A program made the translations under genes and the position numbers. A stretch of DNA of 64,000 nt, from the NCBI GenBank assembly GCA_014825775.1, contig MVAQ01000007.1:62001-126000 (forward strand), written 5' to 3'. Positions 22,228 to 34,731 of the stretch are shown here, piece by piece. This stretch comes from Krasilnikovozyma curviuscula (Eukaryota; Basidiomycota; Tremellomycetes; Cystofilobasidiales; Mrakiaceae). Numbering within the stretch: the first letter of the stretch is position 1; every line of letters begins with the position of its first letter. The notes beneath the pieces were generated by a model. That model was not told the origin of the DNA. It was given only the letters and a program-made list of their open reading frames with translations, and ran no database searches.

Positions 22228-24096
22228 TTATACCCAGTCTCTGAATTTCTCCAAGCCAGTAACGGATTCATCTCCTTCACCTTTTCCGACCAACTCTTCT
22301 GCTAGCCTCCGCCCATTGGCAACGCAATCTCCAACACTGATTCCAGAGAAGCTAGCACCACCAAGCACCAGTTTTCCCTTCCAATTGCTGTTCAAGATCG
22401 CTTCGTCGAGCTCCTTCATTCGATCGCCATGGCCGGGTAAGTATGTCGGGATACAGTTTTTGTGGGTGAAGGACGAGACATGGACGGGCTCCTTAAACCA
22501 AAGAGAAGGGAATATTTTCTTGAGATGTTTGATGGCGAGTTGCGCAGATGGTGAAGCTGCGTCGGTGATGGATGGCTTCGTTGATGAAATAGTCTGTTCC
22601 TCAAACGGTGCTGACTTGTCCGCCAGGAAAGACATGTCGTTGGGACCGCCCATCATGACTGTGTACTTTCGCAGCCCCTCACTTGATGGATCAACTGTTG
22701 GGAGAGAATCTGAGTCGAATATGACACCGAGCACACCGAGCGGGTTGTCCAAGACTGTTTTTCTTCGGGGAATCAAGTAGCCAAAGCCAGGTGGGTTGGG
22801 GGGCCCTTCAGCAGTTTCTGAATCTGACTTTGTAAATACGATAGTGTTGACGTAGACGGTTGCTGATGGATTGGCCACAAGGTGAGGTAATATGTTGGCT
22901 GGGGAGATGGACTGCGATAGGTGGCTGGAAGGGATTGTTGAGATGACCAAAGGCGAGACATCCTCGCCTTTGTTTGTCTTGATTTTGACACCACCTTCGA
23001 TTGGTTCCAATGATTCAATCTTTTCACCCAGCCTGAACCGCACTCCTAGCCTTTCCAGCTCTTTGAAAGCGGTATTCGATACCCTCCCTATCCCACCCGC
23101 TCTCAGACTCCAGATGCTCCAGCTCTTGACTTGAGCTCCAAAGTCACCCAATTGTTCCCACTCTTTTTCCTCTTTGCGTACACTCATAACCTCGAACGGC
23201 CGATTTTCCCCCTTGAGACCAAAAATTAGCGAAAGGACAAGAGATCCATAGCGTGATCGAGTGGGAGAGTAGACAGCGTCCCAAAGGAAAGGGAACGCTG
23301 TCCTGACGCTCAAGTTCCTTGAGTCAGCCGCATAGATACCATGGATCATAGACGACATGAGCAAGTCTGCGACCCGATTGCCGAACCTCGAACGGACCAG
23401 TGTGTCCACCGATGTGTCACTGCCGAGTTTCGAAAGCGGTATCCGAGGACGGAACGGCTCAGTGAGCACTGAAGGCAAGAAGAACCATAGTGAAGGGTTA
23501 AACAAGGTGAACAGTGCTGAAAGGGGTGATGATGGTAGTTTCAGGAGCGCAGGACCGCTGACGCCGCCAGGGGCCGCTTGATCGGGGAGGAGGTATCGGT
23601 TCTTCGCAGCTGCATGCGTTGGTGGTACGTAGACTATTTCGTCTACAAGGTTAAGCTCTTCGACCTGAGCAAATTCCTAAGCGCTCTCGCCCTTTGGTCG
23701 AAAAGGAAAGTCGGTCTGACTCACAAGCTTGACAAAAGCAGCTTTCCCACCTTTACCTCTGATGCTTCTGGGCCCTTTCTCGATGGTAATTTCCCAAAAC
23801 TTCTCCTCTCCAGCTCCTGCGACCTCTTTTCCCTTGCCTCTCACAGCAAATTTAGGAATTTTCACTGTTCGACTGGAAGCCCAACCACCGACCTCACTAG
23901 CTTGGTCTATGATGGTAATAGACGTTTGAGGAGATAGTGTTGTGAGTCGATGGGCAAGGGATAGAGAGGTCAAGCCAGCTCCAAGGATGGTGACTGATGC
24001 TGGAAGTGGTCGGAAGGTCGAGGATGATAAGGTGCTCGATGAAGAACGCCTGAGGAGCTCTAGGCATTGATTTTGCTTGGGCCTAAGCTTTGGCAT
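22228..24096 (-). CDS. HEM14: Protoporphyrinogen oxidase (mitochondrial haem synthesis)
   Basis: Two exons (23725-24096 and 22228-23664) give 602 residues. A Ser/Arg-rich leader (LLRRSSSSTLSSSTFR) looks like a mitochondrial presequence. The FAD-binding dinucleotide fold VTILGAGLTSLSLAHRL and IIDQASEVGGWASS follow, then IEKGPRSIRGKG. The C-terminus has FGYLIPRRK, TVMMGG, and LVLGGASFSGISVGDCVANG, the FAD-contact segment of this family. The enzyme oxidises protoporphyrinogen IX to protoporphyrin IX at the inner membrane with oxygen as acceptor, the penultimate haem step. The start at 24096 is the first true ATG in frame. Length is slightly above the usual 500-560 residues, due to loops and leader. 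Confidence 0.93.
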
Positions 24097-24451
24097 GATC
24101 AACTAGTTCTCCGGTAGCTGTCGCAGTCACTTCTTTGAGATGATGAATTTAAGGTCGATGCAGTTGGCTTCATCAGTCGCGACAGAAAATCACACCGACG
24201 AGCTGAGCCACAAGAGCTGAGCTGGATGATTTCAAAAGCATGTTTTTCAAGGAACTTTCTCATTCAGGGACAAGACATTCAAGAAAAACGAGGTCCATTG
24301 GTTACGTGAACTAAGCAAGATTTCGATGTCAAGTTCAGCGCAAGGTGGCATCCAACCTACCGCTCCGAGCTACAACCAAAACGCTCCCATTTTAGACAAG
24401 CCATCCTTTATATAGACCATCCTTTATGTAGATTTGCATCTTCTCCTCCAC
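24097..24451. other. Intergenic spacer
   Basis: Gap of 355 bp between two minus-strand genes, containing the HEM14 promoter region. No distinct element is recognised. Confidence 0.35.
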
Positions 24452-26624
24452 TTACGCTTTTGCCGATGCTGGGGTCGCAGCAGCTGGTGGTGCGCCCTGT
24501 CTCCAGCTTCCACCACCACCGCCGCCGCCTCTGTTCTCCGTTGGCTTTCCACCACCTCTTCCACCTCTTCCACCTTCAGTTCCTCCTCTTCCGCCTCGGA
24601 GCCCTCCTCCTCCTCTGCTACTACCGCCTTTTCCTCTGTCACCTCCGCCTCTGTGGGATGCGACAGGTGCCTGCTTGACAGCCTTCCAGCCAGTCTTCTT
24701 CTGCATGATGAAGCCATCATCATCCACTTCTGGTTCGGTTGAAGTTGGTACTAGAGGTGGAGGAACAGATGTCTTAGGACCTCTGTTGTTGCGGTTGTTA
24801 TGGTGGCTACCGTTGGTGTTGTTTCCGTTATTTTGTGCTGGGCCGAATCCACGTTGAACTTTAGGTGCGACAGAGGAAATGGCAGCTGGGATGGCTGGAA
24901 CTGATGGTGTGGCTGGTGACTTTGCAACGCTGGCTGGGTTGGCGAATGATCCAGTCATTCCAAAGGACGCGAGCGATGGGAGACCCCCTTCACTTGCGTC
25001 AGCAGCCCAGTCGATCTTTGGAACAGACGAGAGTGGGACCTGATGTTGAGCGTTGAGGTATCAGAAATAAATACAAATTTCCCATTAAAACTCAAGATTA
25101 TGCGACTCACAGCAATTGCACCCTGAGACAGGGGGGCAGTAGCATCCTCAGCAACGGGAGTGAGAGGATGGGGACCAGCCTCAGCGGCTTCGGTTGGCTC
25201 CTCTGACAGTACTTCCTCATTCGCAGCGACAATCGCATCGTTCTTTTCTTCATGCAGCTCAGCTTCTTCAACAGTTTCGTGGTCGTTGAACTCCAAGTCA
25301 GCTTCTGGAGCAGCAGTTGGTGGTGCTGGGACTTCGCTAGGTCCAGCAGCAATGGATCCAAACAACATTGGTGGAGGAGCAGAAGAGGAAACCTGAGCTA
25401 GAGCAACGTTTACTGGTATGTCACTGGTAGGAGCTGGAATTGAGCCATTAACAACTGGGGCTTCTTGACTAATCTCAGTGAGGTCGGCTGCTGGGGCCGG
25501 AATAAAAGAGGTCAGGGAGGTTTCGAGTGGGAAATCGAGTGATGGGTTGAGAAGTGTTTGAATCATTTGATTGATGCGAGAATCTAGAATCATTGACGAT
25601 ATCAACAGTGGAACAGTGTTAGAACAAGACTAGACGCAACAAGAGAGCAGGTGAACAACGGAGGTTACTAACAGGTGATATTGTCCCAGAATGCTTCGCG
25701 GCTTCCCTTGTGTATCAGTTCAACCCACTGAAGGTTTCCCTGGGTAATTTGATCTCCAATCATTCCAACAGCAGCAACCTCTTGAGCAGTCCAGCGCTTC
25801 CTGTATTCGGCAAACTCTCCTCCTTGATCAGCACTGTATATTCCACCGTGGTGAGGGGGGAACAAGATGGAGTGCATCCTGAAGAAGGTGAGGGTGATGT
25901 TCAACACTGATTGGTGGGTCGCTGAGGCAGCTAGGAGAGCTGAAGACATTTCAGCATCGAACTCTTTTCGCGTATCCTGGGCTGAGGTTCTGATGTGAGA
26001 AGAAAACTCGAGTTCGGAGAGCTAAAAGAAACAAGGATCGTTAGCACAAGATCAAAAGAAGCTTAATGAACCGGTGTTGTAGGAGTTATTCACCTCAACG
26101 GTCTTTTTAACTTCTTCGAGCTCAGTCATGACAGCTTTTAGCGTTGGTAAACTGTCGAGCGCTTTCACCTGGTCAGGGTTCAGTTTATCCTTCTGAATAT
26201 CTTGGTAGGCAGTGATTCGTTGCTAATTTTTGGAAAACAGCATCAGGTCAGCGAAATTGGCTTTTTTTGTTCCAGCTCACACCGCAGATGTGAAGCGTAA
26301 AAAGTGGGGTAAACGACTCACCAGTTTCTTTCCTAGCACCTTCATCCTCTTATCGATCTGAGATGTTATTGGCTTCCCACTGTTCATTGCAGCAAGCGAC
26401 AGCAGAGGCTCAGGCAGCGCCGTCGTCTCAGCCGTAGTCGACTCCACCACCTTTTCCTCTTCCTTGGTTTCAGACGCCTCAGCAGCCAACTTGGCTGCCT
26501 CAGCTTCAGCTTGTCTCTTCGCCAGTTTCTTCAGCTGGCTTTTCGAGGGCGCAGAGCTGGTCGAAGGTTCTATTGAGGTTTCGGCAGGAGAAGCCAAAGC
26601 CGTGGCAGCATCAGTCGCAGCCAT
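24452..26624 (-). CDS. Caprin-like RGG-box RNA-binding protein
   Basis: Five exons join to about 600 residues. A charged Ala/Glu-rich leader (QLKKLAKRQAEAEAAKLAAE) precedes a helical domain with IDKRMKVLGKKLQRITAYQ, KDKLNPDQVKALDSL and TELEEVKKTVE. This is close in pattern to the Caprin homology region 1 (NPDQ...A motif). A second helical block has SVLNITLTFFRM and QWVELIHKGSREAFWDNI. The rest is disordered and ends with VDDDGFIMQKKTGWKAVKQ and a long RGG/GRGG-box. Caprins are cytoplasmic stress-granule and mRNP proteins that bind G3BP. A translational-regulation role is inferred. Start is the first true ATG (26624). Confidence 0.7.
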
Positions 26625-27108
26625 ACTGATCAAGTAGTCGGAGGTGTTGTTAGATAGTTGATTTGTTCTGGATCAAGTTTTGCGCTCAGTTACGCTTTTT
26701 CTGCGAAGGTTGAATTTCAATGGTGAAAGTTACAAGTCAGACGAGCTGTTTCGCACCGCGACCGGCGAAAGCAAGAAAAAAGCAATTAGTAAAATAAAAT
26801 ACAGAGCCAAATGGCTTTCACCAACATATCTGATGTTGAAATGGAGAAAAGAACAAGAAACCTCAAACCTTGTTGAAAACTGAGGGGGGAGGGTACGCTG
26901 CTTTCGCTGCTCACAATCATTCAAAGCTGCTCTCTACTCAGTTCGATATTCTCTCGAGAGGCAGTTCATGTTCTAAATTATATTATAGTATAGCTTCCGA
27001 AAACAGTGTTCAACGATGGTATGTATTAGGTGCGAATAAGTAATGAGTCATAATACAGCGGTATGATGACAAGAGGCAGTAAGAGGTAGAGAGTTGAGGT
27101 TACCCTTT
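26625..27108. other. Intergenic spacer
   Basis: This 484-bp gap between minus-strand genes holds the Caprin-like gene promoter and the 3' end of the large disordered-protein gene. No recognisable RNA gene or conserved element. Confidence 0.4.
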
Positions 27109-30100
27109 TTAGTTAAAATAAGCACTTTGAGAATGAGGTGGTCGTAGAGGTTCTGATTGTGAATGGCCTCCAATTTGGCGGGAAGACGACAGCGACGACG
27201 AAGTCACGTTTGGTGTGCGGTAGTATGAGGAATGTGATGACTGCTGCTTTTGGAGTAGTGATTGGGGACGGGACGCTAAGGTTGAGTGCTGAGTATGACG
27301 ATGTTGCTGTGTTTGCTGCTGCTGCTGTTGCTGAAGCGGCAGAGTTGCGCGCCCTAGGGAGGTGGGGCTCGAGGGATGAAGTTCTCCGCCCGATCGAGTT
27401 CTCGTGTGAGCATTCCTCACAAGAGGAACACCAGATAGATGAGACTTCAACGAAGAGGTGCTTGTTGAAGGAGTTTCTGGTGGTGTCAAATTGGGGCCAG
27501 CCGAACGAGTTCGAGCGGGAGGAGGGTGCGGGTGATGGTAGGAAGGACCGGACCCAGAAGAAGTAGACACAGCTGTTCTTCGCTGCTCTGGTCGAACAGG
27601 TTGGGAAGATCGAGCAGCAACATCTGGAAAAACAGATGTTTTCTTCGAAGGAGCTCCTCCACCATATTCAGAGCGGCTTCCAGACGGATACTGGGTGGGT
27701 TGATGAGGAGGCATTGCCTGAGGCCAAGGGATACCACCTCCCATCATCATTCCATGTTGCATCATGTACGGATTCATTTGTTGCATTCCTAGTGCACCGA
27801 ATGAAGGTATGAAGGGTATAGGCATGGAAGCGAAGGGGTATCCGCCCAACCCTCCCTTCATAATGGGATTTGAAGGTTCAGGTGTTGAAGGAATTCCTCC
27901 ATCCGTATGGGAATACCCTCCGTACACAGATCCCCCGAATACTGATCCTCCAGCAGCACTATTGAGATCCCATTGATCACCAGCCATCTGAGCAGCCATG
28001 GCCTGGAATTGAGCCCTAGCCGTTATCTAATTGCAGGATTTCGCGAGGAAGAGGGACCAGACAAAACCGAAACTCTGTATATTAATTCTTTCAAGTGAAA
28101 TGGGAAGGAAAGAGATGTCACTCACAGCGTTCTGCTGTTGCATATTAAATAACGTTGGGTCCTGTCCCAACATCCCCATTCCCATCATTTGCATCTGCAT
28201 CTGCAATTGGATTTGCTGTTGTGCTTGAGCTTGAGCAGAAAGTTGAGCTTGAAAGTTCCAATGTTGTTGGTCTGGGAATGCGTAAGGATCCATTCCGAAC
28301 ATGGGGTTCTGAGGGAAGAGAGAAGGAGCCGGCAGATCATGATCGACTTCTGGAGCTGGACCATTGACAACCTGACCAAGCTGGACATATAAAGCAGATA
28401 TTGGTCTAGTTTTCCAGTGGGGATCTTGAGAAAAGGAGGTCGACTTACCTCGATTGAGCTTCTGGTTTCTGCCCTTCGTCGCTCAGCTCTCCTCCGTTCG
28501 CGCTCCACCTCCCGATCCCGCTTCTCATCCTCAGGAATGGTGTCCTCCCAGTCAACACCACTGACACTGCGAGATCTGGGAAGCACCTCGTTTGACATGC
28601 TGATTGGAGTCAGTGGTGTCTGACTGGAAGCAGCGGAGTAACCGGCGCCAGAAGAACCAGAACCGTAGTCATTGTTATCGTTCAGTGAACCAGAAAATGA
28701 GGTGGGAACCGACGGAATGGTTGGAAGTTGGTGGAAGAGCGGTATAGCTGGAGTATGTTCTGGAGATCGACGCTGGGATGTGTGGGATCTGGAGGGTGAC
28801 AATGGCTTCTTCAGAGCAGGAGGCAACGGCGTATTGGATTTGGGGGAAGACGGAAACTGAGAAAGGATATTTTCTTTCTCAACATTGGGTAGAGAAGGTG
28901 GTTTAGGGATCATTGAACCCAAAGGCTTGTCGTCATCCTCTTCGTCCTCCGTCGAGCTATCAGTAGCTGCCTTTCGCAGAGGCGCGACTACCAGTTTCTG
29001 GGAGGCACGGAAAGACGACGGCGGAATGGATAACCTTACCGGAGACGCTCGATCACTCTCGTTTTTCATAAAACCAGGATTAGATAACGTGAAGGCAGGT
29101 TCAGGTTTGGAAGTTGATGATGGTACAACTGTGGTTGTAGAGTTGTCGCTGGATCTTCGGCTCATCGAGGAAATGGGTCGATTGATTGGTGAAGGTAACT
29201 GTCGTCCTTGAGATATTGAGGAAGCAGTAAATGAGCTAGAAGAAGATAAAGGTGGTCCAACAGTGGACGCAGCACTGACGCTCCAACTGCGTGGTTTAAC
29301 CTTCTGATTCTCTCTAGCCCTCCAGCTTCTGTCTTCCTCCTCATCGTCCTCATCAGAGCTATCTCCCCCAGATGATGATGTCTCATTAAATCCAGCCCAG
29401 CTCTTCCGGGACGCAGGAGGTGGACGACTGACAGAAGCTGGTCGTTTGGTGTCGGCGGATACTCTGACGGGACCAGCTGAGACCGATCTTGGTGAGCGAG
29501 GAGCCAGAGGTTGAATAGTGACAGGTTTCGGGTTGATCCATCTTTCCGGTCCAACTGATCGCCAACCTTGACTGCTTAGTTCTGGATCCTCCTTGTCGAC
29601 AGGTGACGATACTCTCGCTGCATCTTCACCTTTGAAGAATGTACTAGCTTTACTTTCTCGTCTGGTATCCTTGTTTAAACTGTCATACAACCCAGACCGA
29701 AAGGTAGAGCGAGAAGGACGTGATCGAATCGGATTGATGAGAGCAGAAACTGGTAGATGGCCACCTGAGCTCGGGGTCGACGTTCCTGAATTGGCGCTGG
29801 ATGTGGACGAATCAAACAATGGTGAAGTAGTGTTTGGCGTGACTGCTGAGCAGGAAGACGGATCTGGAATTACAATAGATACAACTGCGGGAGTTGCTTT
29901 TGGACGTAGGGGAACGGGGGAAGATATCACAGGCTTGTTGAGGTCATCATGAACGAACAGTTGTCAGATAAGCTACAAGAGATCATAAAAAGGAAACATG
30001 AAGATGTAAATAAACTGACCAGATCAATTTTTACTGGATTATCAAGTGGAGCCGCGCCATAACTGCTCGCACGTTCCTCTCTACTCTTTACAACAAATCC

Positions 30101-31417
30101 CCTCTCTCTTAACCTTGTCTCAACAAATGTCACTTCCAGTGGAGATGGTATTTTAGGAGCTTCTGTTGAGGAACTTGCCAAAGCCATCGATGAAGCGGAT
30201 CGTGACCTCGGCGGCATCGATGGAGCGTCTTTCTTCCCGACAGATGGAGAAGTGCTAGTGTTTGAGGCGGCGTTGCTGAGTTCACCATTCGATGGGTGGG
30301 CTGACAAACCAAACATCGAGTGGTGTCTCTTCGATGGCATGTTGGTTGCTGGTTGTCGTTCTGGCGGCGGAGGGTCAGATTGCGTTGAAGACGGACGAAC
30401 AGTTGGATCGGGTGAAGCACCCTTCCTCGTCAGCACTAGAGAAGGACTAGTTGGACCATTATCAACACCGTCTATCCACACTTCACTTCTCCTCCTCCTG
30501 AAGACAGCAACGGACACTTTTCTCTCGCCAGCCTCCAAGTCGGAGCTGCTTCCACCCGGAAATGGAGCAGACATTGGGAATGACTGAGCCTTGTTGATTC
30601 CTAGGGATAGGATTGGTGGTGTATGAAGGGAAGATGGCGAAGGATGAGAGGTTTCAGATGGAAAAGGAACAGATTTCGTGGTCTTGTTGACTTCATTTAC
30701 TGGCGGCTTCTTTGTCCTGATTTCCCGTTGATCAGATAGATGAAAATTAAGAGGTATATCGTCATCTTTATCCTTCCGTTCTTGACTGACTGGTGGAGAG
30801 CGTGGATTTGATATTGCTGAGGGTGCAAACGTGTGCAATGGTTCGGTTTTCATTGTCGTCGCCATTAGAGGCGGTGACACTCCAGGCAGCTCGAGAGGGT
30901 GGAAAGAAAGCGGCGAGATATGAGGGACGTTGGACAGTAAGTTGTCTTTGTCTGCAGCATTCTTTTCTTTTTCTTTGTTGTTGAAGACGCTGAAGAGTGA
31001 AGAAGATCGAGAGTATTTGGTTTCTCCCGTACCTCTTGAAGGGGGTTGTTGCGACATCGAAGAAGGCGTGGGTTGCTGTACCGATTCGAGGGTTATAGAG
31101 CTACCCGTTCTTGACCATGTCGAGTAGAGAGGTAGAGAGGTTGCTGAAGTGGTAGGAGTGGTAAGTGCAGAGTTGGATTGGCGGAAGAGGTTAGATTTAC
31201 GAGGTGGCTCGAGAGGTTCCTCGAAGAGGTGCGATGCAGTCGGAAGTTTTGTGCTTCGTTGGGAAAGAGAGAACAGAGAAGTCCGTGATTTGGTTTTTGA
31301 AAGTTGGAGGGACTGGGACGCCGTTGAGGATGACTGGGATGGTGTCGTGCTGGGGTCCGTGATGCGGGCTGCTGGCTCTAACCCCTGCTTGGATTTCTTC
31401 TTGCCAAAAATACCCAT
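27109..31417 (-). CDS. Large intrinsically disordered Ser/Pro-rich protein
   Basis: Four exons (30020-31417, 28449-29933, 28126-28380, 27109-28026) are all in phase 0 and give 1351 residues. The start MGIFGKKKSKQG is preceded by spacer. Most of the chain is Ser/Pro/Thr-rich with many SP and RxxS-like phosphorylation motifs. Islands of order may be LEVTFVETRLRERGFVVKS, QGWRSVGPERW, DWEDTIPEDEKRDREVE and an Arg/Glu helix after it. A Gln/Met-rich segment (QLQMQMQMMGMGM) and a polyQ run lie near the C-terminus. I do not recognise a family. The composition suggests a cortical, signalling or mRNP scaffold, but that is a guess. The phase-0 exon chain and absence of stops over 4 kb make it a real gene. 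Confidence 0.8.
27304..27333. repeat. PolyQ-coding CTG/TTG tract
   Basis: On the plus strand a GCTGCTG-type triplet run encodes about nine Gln in the C-terminal part of the disordered protein. Likely variable in length among strains. Confidence 0.7.
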
Positions 31418-32703
31418 CAGTGATGGTCCAGCACTAGTATCAAACTAGACGAATGAGTCGGTAAGACGATCTCAAGTCAAAGTGGTGGTGTTGAAGATGA
31501 AACTGCGTTGGGAAGAACTGAGAAACAGGGAACAACCACGTCAGTTTCACAATTTCGATGTAGCCAATTAAGCTTGAAGATGCGAGCACAAGTCTGAGAC
31601 CTGAAAGCTCACGCGTCCGTCTGCGTAGCCCTGTAAGGTAGAAAAACCCATCCTCTGATGATGTCTCGTTTTTCCAGCCATCCGAGTGCCCCTTCTCTCG
31701 CAATCCCTCCTGCCAACCTCTCCACATCAGAAAGAATGGCATCGAGCGAGCTCACCTTGACCAACGTCTAAAGAACCAATAACAACTGTTTGGTTTCCGC
31801 TAATCTGAGAGTCAGAAGGAAGGTGACAGCTCTTCGAGCCAGCAAGCCCTGCGTCGAAGCCACAAAGCGAGGCGAGAGACGCCGACTTAAGACCTCGAGA
31901 CTGAAATCGGGGGTCTTGTTCCCAGAGGAGGATATCCTAAGGACAAGAACGGATACCTTGGATTGAACGATAAAGAGATTCAGTCCGTTTAATTTGTTCA
32001 GTTGACCTAGTTCCTTGCCTGGCCGAACAGGAATTTTTCGATCGAACTGGCCAAGGCCAGGTCACAAGCAACGTCAGATACTCACTGTTGGTAATGCCGT
32101 TGAGAAGAAACAGATAAGCCAGTCCTACCACTCCAGTGTCAAGTAAGAACCTTGAGATGGAAGTTGACAGCGAGTGGGTACTGAAGTCACTGCAGCTCTA
32201 ACCAGTGCACAGCGAGCTATCGAAAAACGTGGACGAGGCCACCAAATCGAACTTTTCCCACCCAAACTTATATACCTTGGATACAATCTCTTTGAACTCC
32301 TTTTCTTGCTCAATTGGTGTCGAAAGGGACTCTACTACTAATGTCGATATTTCAAAACAAAGGGGAAAGCGCGAGCTCTAGGGACAATGAGTGAAAGGAG
32401 GGGCCCCCAAAGCCAGCACTGGGAAGATTTGATTTGCGAGACTCGCCTTTCAGATCAGGTAGGGGTAGGCAACTCTCTGTGCTGGCATCATTCAATGTAC
32501 CACGAAAGTGAGTGTTATTGAATTCGAGGTTTCGCGAAAGAAAGTGTTAATAGAAATCTTGAGCTGCGCATTCTTAATTCGAAACCTGTCTCTCCTGTCT
32601 CGGTTGCTCAAGTGACGCCAGAACAGGACTACAACTTTACGACATCTCTTTCTACATTCACTCTTTTTCTGTGACTTCTTCCCCTTCATTCCTGAATTCC
32701 TAT
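31418..32703. other. Intergenic region upstream of large disordered-protein gene
   Basis: About 1.3 kb. It should contain the promoter and a long 5' UTR of the gene starting at 31417 and the 3' flank of the dioxygenase. An open minus-strand stretch at 31440-31742 shows no homology and probably lies in the 5' UTR. Confidence 0.4.
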
Positions 32704-34519
32704 TCAACCTCGGTTTGTGAGCTTGTTCGCATTGGGAGTTTCTTTGAGCTGTTCGTCATTCTTAGCGAAATGGTTGTAAATCATATCCCTACAAGACATC
32801 AAGTTAGAAATTACGATGCTATGGAACTGAGAGAGTATTAAAGAACGTACGTTAAGTGCTGAAAGTAAGCGACTTCTTTGACTTTAGGCTCAGAGCCGTC
32901 CTTTGGCAAGCAGTCTTTCAATGGGTGGATTATGGCAGCTCTTGACGGTTCATAGAAGAAAGGAATGCTGCATACATTATATTCTGGTTAGTGAATGGCT
33001 GACGTGATTTTCAGAGCACAGAAAGAAGACGAACCTAACTCTGAACTTGTCACCACTAACTCCAAAATAACTCCAAAATACGTCAGTAATGTCACTTCAG
33101 GTCAGCTCAAACACTGAAAGTTCCTGCTTACCCATGAATTACACGATGGTATGTCGAACGGTATCGAGAACAAGTGAGCACATCGATGATATCACCTGAA
33201 ACGGAAAATCCACGTTAATCAGATAAATCCATTTTCAAGCCAAAATCCAGACCAGGCTACTTACCAATGTTTACAACGTATGCTCCTTCAACAGGATCAC
33301 CTAAATGGGGGGAGCGCTGTTACTTTGGGTGCGTTTATTTGCACAAAAGATGATGACGGACCTGGGATCCACTCGCCGGTCTTGGACTCAACTTGAAGAG
33401 ATCCGGCGATCGGAGACTGCAAGAGGAAGGTCAAACATCCTACTCGTCACAGTGAAAACTGATCAGCTTGTGTCTCGAAACGAGTTGAAGGCAATGAGAC
33501 GAACCATAATCTGAGGGCAAAACGAGTCAGTCAATAGAAACATGGTCAGACGCAGAGAATATCATCGTACCAGTATGAGCACCGCAAGAAATTCCCTTCT
33601 CCTTCCCGAACTTCTCATCCGGCACGCTCTCAAGAGGAGGGTATCCGATGATCCTCAGGACCCAGTAGGGGTCGTCCGTCATCTTCTCAATATATTCTTT
33701 TATCCCCACCGCATCAATTCCATTGACACCTTCCTCCTCTTGGAGACCAGATACAAGGCCATCTGCCAGAGCTGTGATACAGGCATCGCCGACAAGCTTC
33801 ATCCGAGTGCAGTAGTACTCGTATTTTTCTTTGAAGCTGGGGATGTTTGAAGGCCAGAGTTGTACACCGGCAAAGGGTTCAGAGGAGGGTTCAGAGACGG
33901 GTGGATAGACATCGATGGCTTCTTGAATATCCTGTGAGCGGAAAGATTGTTAGCGATGGCGTAAAATCTAAACGTAAAGAGCGAAGCGCCAATTACTCGT
34001 GTACCATAAGTGACTATCCTCGGACGTAACAAGAGGGGAAATAAAAGTAACAAAAATCGAAGAAGTGTTAGTGAAGCTAGTCTGACCCTGAAATGAATGA
34101 CTAGTATACAGAAGGAGACTCACTGTTCTCTCCAAGTTTCTGCCACCCTCGGACCTTATCCAATGATTTCCAAATGGCAATCGAGTCTTTCTCCTCATCA
34201 GTCTGTTTGAAGAAAGTCTGAGCCATCTCCAACAGTTCCTCTTGTAACTTGCTTTCAACTCCATGGCCTGGCCAGCGTCAGTCATCCGTACCACCGGAGG
34301 AAACAAGTCAGCAACTAGATCTACATCACTACTACAGTCACCAAGGCAGTCGAACGCACCAGTTACATAAAAGAATCCAAAATCTTTGCAAGCTTTGTCT
34401 AACTTTGAAGCGGTGACCTGTCGTTCTGCCAGAATAGCTTGTTTCTCCACCAAATCTTCAGGTAGAGGCTTGAGATAGGAGCTAACATCAATCAGAGGGA
34501 GAGAGAGCTTGACAGGCAT
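32704..34519 (-). CDS. 2-oxoglutarate/Fe(II) dioxygenase, 2-ODD-C23-like
   Basis: About eight short exons assemble to a full-length cytosolic 2-ODD. Order of motifs: PLIDVSSYL, DKACKDFGFFYVTGHGVE, RGWQKLGEN, DIQEAIDVY, DPYWVLRIIGYPP and ISCGAHTDYGCLTFLLQ (HxD iron ligands). The C-terminal half has LQVESKTGEWIPG, YVVNIGDIIDVLT, RSTYHRVIHG (distal His) and FRVSIPFFYEPS (RxS binds 2-oxoglutarate). RGxQ-x-GEN, EAID-x-Y and DP-aromatic-WVxRxIGYP are, to my knowledge, signatures of the 2-ODD-C23 clade, whose plant members hydroxylate homoarginine and release guanidine. Activity here is inferred from family only. It is transcribed divergently from a ureohydrolase 212 bp away. Stop is TGA at 32704-32706. 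Confidence 0.87.
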
Positions 34520-34731
34520 GCTAAAGTGGACTTTGTATGTAGAAGGTGAAGATGGGGATGGATCAGACTGAGTATCTGGCGAGTTAGCCCACCGCCGAAG
34601 TCGTTGGCGCGCTTGTCATTTGCTCTTTTAGCTTGGCTTCACATTGCCTCTGGGTACATTATCCATTTTTTTCGATATAAGTCGAGGAACTAGCCATCAC
34701 ACCCTCTCTAATAAAAAAAATTATTCTCAAG
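34520..34731. promoter_or_regulatory. Compact bidirectional promoter
   Basis: Only 212 bp lie between the two divergent ATGs of the dioxygenase and the ureohydrolase, so the genes must share promoter sequence and could be co-regulated. AT-rich stretches near 34675-34730 are closest to the ureohydrolase start. No known factor site is identified. Confidence 0.55.

Noticed and set aside
31440..31742. 100-codon minus-strand frame directly upstream of the large disordered-protein gene.
   Set aside because: No homology seen; its position fits a 5' UTR or promoter.
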